From NCBI GenBank assembly GCA_017463155.1, contig JAFTPT010000020.1, positions 107,448-171,447 on the forward strand: a DNA stretch of 64,000 nucleotides, in the 5' to 3' direction. The notes under the pieces are model-generated. The model saw nothing but the letters and a program-made list of their open reading frames with translations. It was not told the origin of the DNA and did not search any database. Both the position numbers and the translations under genes were made by a program. The DNA comes from Blautia sp. GTDB lineage: Bacteria; Bacillota; Clostridia; Lachnospirales; Lachnospiraceae. Below, piece after piece: positions 58,289 through 64,000 of this stretch (positions within the stretch are counted from its first letter, which is position 1; every line of letters begins with the position of its first letter).

Positions 58289-59530
58289 TTATTCGGTAAC
58301 TTCCTCAGCTGCCTCAGCGACTTCTTCTGCAGCTTCCTCTGCAACCTCTGCGGCCTCCTCAGCGACCTCAGCAGCTTCCTCGGCAACCTCTTCCACTACT
58401 TCTTCGACGGCCTCTTCGGGAGCCTCTTCTGCCGGTTCCTCATCGGAATAGACCGGAGCTTCGGCAGCCGGAGCCTTCGGAGCCTCAAGAGCCTTCATGG
58501 AAAGGCTGATCTTCTTATCCTCACCGTTGAAATCAACGACCTTGGCCGTGATCTCCTGGCCGATGGAAAGAACGTCAGAGGGCTTCGCGACATGCTCTCT
58601 GGAGATCTGGGAAACATGAAGGAGTGCGTCCACGCCCGGTGCCAGCTCTACGAAAGCACCGAAATCGGTCATACGGGCAACACGTCCGTTCACGATATTG
58701 CCGACAGCGAACTTTTCAGCCGCGTCAAGCCACGGATTCTCATCCGGGAACTTCTTGGAAAGGGCGATCTTCTCACCGTTGATATCCTTGATCAGGACTC
58801 TGACTTCCTCGCCTACGTTGAAGACCTTGCGCGGGTTCTCAACTCTGCCCCAGGACATCTCGGAAATATGAAGAAGTCCGTCAGCGCCGCCCAGATCGAT
58901 GAATGCACCGAAATCGGTCACGTTCTTGACGATACCTTCGATCACATCACCAATGTTGATGCGCTCCATAAGGGCTTTCTGCTTTTCAGCCTTCTCGGCA
59001 AGAAGAAGCTGCTTACGGTTGCCGATGATGCGGCGTCTTCTGGGATTGAACTCGGTGATGACGAATTCGATCTCCTGGTTGGCGTACTTGGTGAGATCCT
59101 TCTCATAGGTATCGGAAACAAGGCTGGCCGGGATGAATACTCTGGTCTCTTCGACGTTGACGCAAAGTCCGCCGTCCAGGACCTGGGTAACCGGAGCCTT
59201 CAGAACCTCCTGGCTCTCGAAAGCTTCTTCCAGACGCTTGTTGCCCTTTTCTGCAGCAAGTCTCTTGTAGGTAAGGATGACCTGGCCTTCGCCGTCATTT
59301 ACCTTGAGTACCTTAGCTTCCATTTCATCCCCGGGATGCACGACATCTGCGAGGACTACGCTGGAATCATTGGTATACTCGTTCTTGGTGATGATTCCGT
59401 CCGCCTTATAGCCGATGTTGAGGATGATCTCATCATCCTTTACATCGATGACTGTTCCTTTGACGATCTCTCCGTTTCTGATGGTTTTTACGGAATCTTC
59501 CAGCATTTGCTCAAAACTCAGTTCTGACAT
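58289..59530 (-). CDS. rpsA: 30S ribosomal protein S1-like protein
   Basis: This 413-residue protein starts at the ATG at 59530 (GAGGAGG, 9 nt). Four S1 domains are visible (GEIVKGTVIDV, VLKAPVTQVLDGG, GDVIEGIVKNVTDFGAFIDL, GNIVNGRVARMTDFGAFVEL), then a 60-residue acidic Ala/Glu/Val repeat tail. It binds mRNA on the ribosome or acts as a related RNA-binding protein. Its start lies inside ispH (20-nt overlap), in a different frame, whereas many Clostridia fuse the two. Confidence 0.93.
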   Translation of the reverse strand: MSELSFEQMLEDSVKTIRNGEIVKGTVIDVKDDEIILNIGYKADGIITKNEYTNDSSVVLADVVHPGDEMEAKVLKVNDGEGQVILTYKRLAAEKGNKRLEEAFESQEVLKAPVTQVLDGGLCVNVEETRVFIPASLVSDTYEKDLTKYANQEIEFVITEFNPRRRRIIGNRKQLLLAEKAEKQKALMERINIGDVIEGIVKNVTDFGAFIDLGGADGLLHISEMSWGRVENPRKVFNVGEEVRVLIKDINGEKIALSKKFPDENPWLDAAEKFAVGNIVNGRVARMTDFGAFVELAPGVDALLHVSQISREHVAKPSDVLSIGQEITAKVVDFNGEDKKISLSMKALEAPKAPAAEAPVYSDEEPAEEAPEEAVEEVVEEVAEEAAEVAEEAAEVAEEAAEEVAEAAEEVTE

Positions 59531-60377
59531 GTTCTTGAACCTCCTCAATTATTTTCTTTGGGGTGGAAGCCCCTGCTGTAATACCTACAATACTACTGCA
59601 TTGGAACATTTCAGAATCCAAGTCTACAGGTGTTTGTATATAGTAAGTATTTCCACATTCTTTTTTACATATTTCGAACAGCTTCTGGGTATTCGAACTG
59701 TGCTTTCCGCCGATGACGAGCATCGTGTCGGATGAAGCGGCGATCGTGCGTGCTTCTCTCTGCCGCTCCTCAGTCGCGTTACAGATTGTGTTCAAAATAT
59801 TAAAAATGTTTAAAACATTATTATCATAACTCTTTTTTGTTAGAATTTCAACTAATTCTTTAAATTTATTATAATTAAATGTGGTCTGGGATACCACGCA
59901 GATATTTTTGCCTTCCGGAGGCACAAAATCCGCGGCTTCCTGCTCGTTTTTGATCACTGTATACGGACCCTCGCACCATCCGCAGATGCCCCGGATCTCC
60001 GGATGCTCCCGGTCTCCGATGATCAGGATGAAGGATCCCTTCCGGCTCTCTTTCTCCACGATCCGGTGGATCTTGAGCACAAAGGGGCAGGTCACGTCCA
60101 CGTAGGTAAGCCCCTGCTTTTTGATCTTCTCGTAGATCCCGCGTCCTACGCCGTGGGACCGGATGACGACCGTCCCTTCCGCAAGCGAAGAAAGCTCTTC
60201 CTCGCTGATCGGACAGACGCCCTTTTCCTCGAGATCCCGCACCACCTCTTCGTTGTGGATGATGGGACCCAGCGTGTAGATCGGACTTACGCCCTCCCGG
60301 ATCAGTTCATATACCTTGTCCACCGCCCGGGCTACGCCAAAGCAGAAGCCGGCCGTTTCAGCAGTCTTTATGATCAT
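59511..60377 (-). CDS. ispH: 4-hydroxy-3-methylbut-2-enyl diphosphate reductase
   Basis: This 288-residue Fe-S enzyme completes the MEP isoprenoid pathway. Cluster Cys sit in GFCFGV, VDVTCPFV and NTICNATEERQ; SHGVG and HPEIRGICGW are also conserved. A stretch around 59780-59880, coding KFKELVEILTKKSYDNNVL and IFNILN, is strikingly A/T-rich relative to the rest of the gene. It overlaps cmk by 4 nt. Confidence 0.95.
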   Translation of the reverse strand: MIIKTAETAGFCFGVARAVDKVYELIREGVSPIYTLGPIIHNEEVVRDLEEKGVCPISEEELSSLAEGTVVIRSHGVGRGIYEKIKKQGLTYVDVTCPFVLKIHRIVEKESRKGSFILIIGDREHPEIRGICGWCEGPYTVIKNEQEAADFVPPEGKNICVVSQTTFNYNKFKELVEILTKKSYDNNVLNIFNILNTICNATEERQREARTIAASSDTMLVIGGKHSSNTQKLFEICKKECGNTYYIQTPVDLDSEMFQCSSIVGITAGASTPKKIIEEVQEHVRTEF

Positions 60378-61033
60378 CTTCTTACCATATCCGTGATTAC
60401 TTTGGTGACCTCCTCGATCGTAAGATCCGAAGAATCGACGAGCACGGCGTCCGGCGCCTGCCGAAGCGGCGAAACCTCCCGGTTCATGTCTCTCTCATCG
60501 CGCTCGATGATGTCGGCACGGATCTCCTCAAAGACAGGAGAAAGTCCTTTTTCCTGCAGTTCCTTGAAGCGGCGTTCTGCACGAACGTCCACACTCGCGG
60601 TCAGATAGATCTTGATGTCGGCGTCCGGAAGGATCGTCGTCCCGATGTCCCGGCCGTCCATGACCACATCATACTGTGCAGCCAGGTTCCGCTGCAGATC
60701 CAGAAGATGCGCCCGTACCGCGGCATTGGCCGAGGTCACCGACGCCATCTCGCCGACGGCTTCATCCCGGAGACGGCTGTTCACGTTCTCCCCGTTCAGA
60801 AGCACGACCTGCTCTCCGTTTTCATATCGGATACTGATGTCGGCACCTGTACAGGTCTTTTCGATGGCACTGCTGTCCTCTGCGTCAACCTTTTGGTCCA
60901 GAAGGTAGATCGCCATGGCACGGTACATGGCGCCTGTATCCACATAGATGAACGAAAGCTCCTTTGCGACGCGCTTGGCGATGGTGCTCTTGCCGGCTCC
61001 GGCCGGCCCGTCGATTGCAATATTATATCCCAT
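60374..61033 (-). CDS. cmk: Cytidylate kinase
   Basis: This 219-residue kinase has IDGPAGAGKSTIAK (P-loop), DTGAMYRAM and MDGRDIGT. It phosphorylates CMP and dCMP. The cmk-ispH-rpsA order is classic for Clostridia. It follows the flavoprotein gene by 9 nt. Confidence 0.97.
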   Translation of the reverse strand: MGYNIAIDGPAGAGKSTIAKRVAKELSFIYVDTGAMYRAMAIYLLDQKVDAEDSSAIEKTCTGADISIRYENGEQVVLLNGENVNSRLRDEAVGEMASVTSANAAVRAHLLDLQRNLAAQYDVVMDGRDIGTTILPDADIKIYLTASVDVRAERRFKELQEKGLSPVFEEIRADIIERDERDMNREVSPLRQAPDAVLVDSSDLTIEEVTKVITDMVRR

Positions 61034-61042
61034 TGATCTTCC

Positions 61043-62311
61043 TCATTTCTGTAGTGACTGTGCGGCCAGATAAGCCGTCGACCAGGCGATCTGCAGGTTA
61101 AAGCCTCCCGTGACCGCATCCAGGTCAAGAACTTCGCCGATAAAATACAGCCCGTCGACCAGTTTCGATTCCATGGTACCGGGATTGATCTGTTTGACAC
61201 GGACGCCTCCCCGGGTGATAACGGCCTCCTTAAAATCGCCGGTCCCGATGATCGTAAACGGAAATGCCTTGATAAGCTCCGCAAATCCAAGCCGCTCCTC
61301 CCTCGTGATCTCGTGGATCTTTTTTTCGGGATCTATCCCGCCGAGGGACAGCATGACCGGCAAAAGCGACGCGGGAAATAGCGTTCCGATTACATTCTTA
61401 AACTGTTTGTTGGGCGATTCTCCGAATTCACGCAGGATCCTGGCGTCAAGCTGTTCTTTTGAAAGAGCCGGCTTCAGGTCCAGAAAGGCCTGCAGTGGCT
61501 TCTTTTTGAGCCTTGCACCGACCACGGCGCTCGCGGAAAGGATCATCGGTCCCGTGACTCCGTTGTGGGTGAACATCATCTCCCCGAAATCACTGTAGAT
61601 GGTCTTTTTGCCATCCAGGATCCTGAGGCCCGTGTTCCGCAGGGACAAGCCCTGCAGGCGCGGAATATACGGCTCTTCTGTCAGCAGCGGGACCAGGGAT
61701 GGCTCCGGTTCAACGATCCCGTGGCCTGTCTCTTCGGCAAAGCGGTATCCGTCCCCCGTCGAACCCGTCGTCTGGTATGACAGGCCGCCGGTGGCTACGA
61801 TCACCGCATCCCCGTACACCTTTCGGCCGGAGGACAATAAAAGGCCTCTGACATGAGGTTTGGAGCCATTTTCTTCGGCAGGTCCATCCACAGTTTCTTC
61901 GCACAGCAGTTCTTTGACCTCCTGCCTTAGATGGACCGAGGCGCCGGCCTTCTGAAGCTCTCTCTCCAGGGCCCGGATGATATCCGAAGAATGATCCGAG
62001 ACCGGAAATACACGGTTGCCCCGTTCGGTCTTGAGCCTTACGCCCGCTTCCTCAAAAAAAGCCATGACGTCCTGGCTGTTCCAGGTATAAAAGGCACTGT
62101 ACAAAAAGGAACGGTTGCTCATGACCGCGTTCAGGAGATCTTCCACCTCGCAGTTGTTCGTCAGGTTGCACCGCCCTTTTCCCGTAATGTAGAGCTTTTT
62201 GCCAAGCTTTTCATTCTTTTCAAACAGATGGACTTCATGCCCGGCCCTTGCCAGCAGCACACCGGCCATCATACCGGAAGCACCGCCTCCGATGATCAGG
62301 ATCTTTGCCAT
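61043..62311 (-). CDS. HI0933-family NAD(P)/FAD-dependent oxidoreductase
   Basis: This 422-residue flavoprotein starts with the dinucleotide fold ILIIGGGASGMMAGVLLA and has YITGKGRCNLTN, VIVATGGLSYQTTGSTGDGY and the C-terminal GEVLDLDAVTGGFNLQIAWS, all typical of the HI0933 (YhiN) family. The reaction is not established. It precedes cmk in the same direction. Confidence 0.92.
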   Translation of the reverse strand: MAKILIIGGGASGMMAGVLLARAGHEVHLFEKNEKLGKKLYITGKGRCNLTNNCEVEDLLNAVMSNRSFLYSAFYTWNSQDVMAFFEEAGVRLKTERGNRVFPVSDHSSDIIRALERELQKAGASVHLRQEVKELLCEETVDGPAEENGSKPHVRGLLLSSGRKVYGDAVIVATGGLSYQTTGSTGDGYRFAEETGHGIVEPEPSLVPLLTEEPYIPRLQGLSLRNTGLRILDGKKTIYSDFGEMMFTHNGVTGPMILSASAVVGARLKKKPLQAFLDLKPALSKEQLDARILREFGESPNKQFKNVIGTLFPASLLPVMLSLGGIDPEKKIHEITREERLGFAELIKAFPFTIIGTGDFKEAVITRGGVRVKQINPGTMESKLVDGLYFIGEVLDLDAVTGGFNLQIAWSTAYLAAQSLQK

Positions 62312-62332
62312 GTTCCTCCCCGGTTTTTCAGA

Positions 62333-62384
62333 AGAAAACAGGCCGCAGCATCATCAGCAGATGCCTGATCATGATGCTGCAGCC
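62333..62384 (-). terminator. Terminator after the OadA/PycB-type gene
   Basis: GGCTGCAGCATCAT pairs with ATGATGCTGCGGCC around a 15-nt loop; the minus strand continues UGUUUUCUUC. Confidence 0.75.
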
Positions 62385-62414
62385 TCGCTTCTGCATGTAT
62401 GTTCTTACTGATTC

Positions 62415-63827
62415 TTAAACCGGATATGCTCCGTTTTTCTTGTCAGCCTCGTTCTCGTCCACACCCGTCTGCTGTGCCTGACGATACTTGAAGAAGTCAG
62501 TCGCGACCTGCGGGAACAGTGCATAGGACAGGACATCCTCATCCTGCTGCTTGTACTGCGCCATCTCGCTCTCCAGCTTGTCAAGCTCGTTCTCGATCAG
62601 GTCCGCCGGACGGCAGGTGATGACTTCGGCATCGCCGATGCACTTCTTCTGGATCTCAGGATCGAACGGTTTGACGGTCGCGCCGTACTTACCGGTCAGC
62701 ACATCCTTGGTCTCCTTGGTGACCATCTTGTAGCGCTCGCCCATCAGGACGTTGAAGACAGCCTGGGTACCCACGATCTGGGAGGACGGGGTAACAAGCG
62801 GCGGCTCACCGAGGTCCTTACGCACACGCGGAACCTCTTCCAGCACCTCGTAGAATTTGTCTTCGGCGTGCTGCTCTTTCAGCTGGCTGGTCAGGTTGGA
62901 AAGCATTCCGCCCGGAACCTGGTACAGGAGCGTCTTGATGTTGACGCCCAGGTTCTTCGGGTTCAGAAGGCCGCTGTCCAGCGCCTCGTCACGCATCGGA
63001 CGGAAGTAATCCGCGATCTCCGCCAGAAGTTTCTGGTCAAAGCCGGTATCATAGGGCGTACCCTTGAAGGTCTCGACCATAACCTCGGTCGCCGGCTGGG
63101 AAGTACCCAGCGCGAAGGGAGACATGGCGCAGTCGATGATGTCGACGCCCGCCTCGACAGCCTTCAGATAGGTCATGGAAGCCACGCCGGAGGTGTAATG
63201 GGTATGAAGGTCGATCGGGATGCTGACGGTCTCCTTGAGGGCGGTCACCAGTTCGGTTGCCTTGTACGGAAGCAGAAGGCCTGCCATATCCTTGATACAG
63301 ATGGAATCCGCGCCCATCTCCTCGATGTGCTTTGCGGTCTCCTTCCAGTAATCCAATGTGTAGGCATCACCCAGTGTATAGGAAAGCGCAACCTGTGCGT
63401 GAGCCTTTTCCTTGTTGGCAGCCTTGACGCAGGTCTGCAGGTTGCGCAGATCGTTCAGGCAGTCAAAAATACGGATGATGTCAATGCCGTTCGCGACGGA
63501 CTTCTGTACAAAGTATTCTACCACGTCATCCGCGTAGGGACGATAGCCAAGAATGTTCTGGCCGCGGAAAAGCATCTGCAGCTTGGTGTTCTTCATGCCT
63601 TCGCGGATCTTGCGAAGTCTTTCCCAGGGATCTTCCTTCAGGAAACGGAGGGATGCATCGAATGTTGCACCGCCCCAGCACTCGACAGCATGATAGCCAA
63701 CCTTGTCCAGCTTGTCCAGGATCGGGAGCATCTGCTCGGTGCTCATACGGGTCGCGATCAGAGACTGGTGAGCGTCACGCAGGATCGTTTCCACGATTTT
63801 TACGGGTCTTTTCTCTATTTCTGCCAT
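62415..63827 (-). CDS. Oxaloacetate decarboxylase alpha / pyruvate carboxylase subunit B, without biotinyl domain
   Basis: This 470-residue carboxyltransferase has the opening ETILRDAHQSLIATRM, FRGQNILGYRPYADDVVE, IRIFDCLNDLRNL, ICIKDMAGLLLPYKA and the metal motif IDLHTHYTSG. The usual C-terminal biotinyl domain (MKM) is absent, so a separate biotin carrier is expected. Likely roles are oxaloacetate decarboxylation coupled to Na+ export or methylmalonyl-CoA/pyruvate transcarboxylation. GAGGAG lies 6 nt before the ATG. Confidence 0.92.
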   Translation of the reverse strand: MAEIEKRPVKIVETILRDAHQSLIATRMSTEQMLPILDKLDKVGYHAVECWGGATFDASLRFLKEDPWERLRKIREGMKNTKLQMLFRGQNILGYRPYADDVVEYFVQKSVANGIDIIRIFDCLNDLRNLQTCVKAANKEKAHAQVALSYTLGDAYTLDYWKETAKHIEEMGADSICIKDMAGLLLPYKATELVTALKETVSIPIDLHTHYTSGVASMTYLKAVEAGVDIIDCAMSPFALGTSQPATEVMVETFKGTPYDTGFDQKLLAEIADYFRPMRDEALDSGLLNPKNLGVNIKTLLYQVPGGMLSNLTSQLKEQHAEDKFYEVLEEVPRVRKDLGEPPLVTPSSQIVGTQAVFNVLMGERYKMVTKETKDVLTGKYGATVKPFDPEIQKKCIGDAEVITCRPADLIENELDKLESEMAQYKQQDEDVLSYALFPQVATDFFKYRQAQQTGVDENEADKKNGAYPV

Positions 63828-63840
63828 TTTTATCTCCTCA

Positions 63841-64000
63841 TTTATAAAAATAAAGTGCTTGTATTCCTCATCGCCGTTTGGCCATCATATGTTGTATGCG
63901 GCGCTTTTGATAAAGCGCGGCTGCTCCGCTTCTTCGAAGCTCTCGCATCCGCCACGGCAATTCGGAATTCGGATCGCTTGCTTCGCTGCGCGTTCCTGTA
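63841..64000. other. Gene-free right edge with small hairpins
   Basis: No coding signature is seen. GCGCTTT-TGAT-AAAGCGC and GCTTC-TTC-GAAGC hairpins occur within about 45 bases (63900-63945). The sequence has the G/C-rich, stem-dense look of the 25.7-26.6 kb repeats but I found no direct match. It is cut by the window end. Confidence 0.3.

Overview
The window reads as chromosomal DNA of an anaerobic, spore-forming Firmicute, most likely a Lachnospiraceae-type Clostridium of moderately high G+C content. Evidence: an Rnf operon in rnfCDGEAB order, RecU, a gerW/ytfJ sporulation gene next to a DUF2953 gene, a FakA/Asp23/RecG cluster, a DUF6465-type Lys/Ala-rich protein, short HisG with HisZ, strong AGGAGG ribosome sites and TTGACA/TATAAT-like promoters. 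Nearly all genes lie on the minus strand, so operons are read from high to low coordinates.

Layout. 1-5.1 kb: partial pseudouridine synthase, secreted polysaccharide deacetylase (+), SH3-domain membrane protein, tRNA-Arg(CCG), NhaC-type antiporter. 5.1-10.1 kb: a DUF362 gene followed by two tandem copies of a two-gene polytopic membrane module. 10.3-13.7 kb: alpha/beta hydrolase (+), then a cobalamin-riboswitch operon with a secreted CbiK-like chelatase and a small secreted protein. 13.7-18.7 kb: hisZ-G-D-B-IE behind a consensus promoter. 18.7-25.7 kb: recU, lepB, rluA-type, unknown, ygiQ-type, small alarmone synthetase, pepD. 25.7-26.65 kb: a gene-free nest of imperfect inverted and direct repeats. 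26.7-28.8 kb: coiled-coil protein, coaD, rsmD, mgsA.

29.0-35.8 kb is a probable acquired island: a second cobalamin riboswitch controls a Nik/Opp-type ABC importer, in which permease and lipoprotein binding protein share one reading frame, plus an M14-type deacylase. Identical 43-bp terminator-containing direct repeats flank it. Together with the CbiK operon it suggests two B12-repressed loci for cobalt or corrinoid acquisition.

35.9-64 kb is mainly housekeeping: DUF6465 protein, recG, fakA, asp23, rpmB (+), gerW, DUF2953, NUDIX, a PBP/FtsW pair, U32 peptidase, zapA, ruvB-ruvA, the Rnf operon, a YprB-like exonuclease (+), a split chromate transporter, rpsA-ispH-cmk, a HI0933 flavoprotein, and an OadA/PycB-type carboxyltransferase.

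All identifications rest on reading motifs and gene order by eye. No database search or folding program was run, so family names are recognition calls and base-paired structures are manual pairings.
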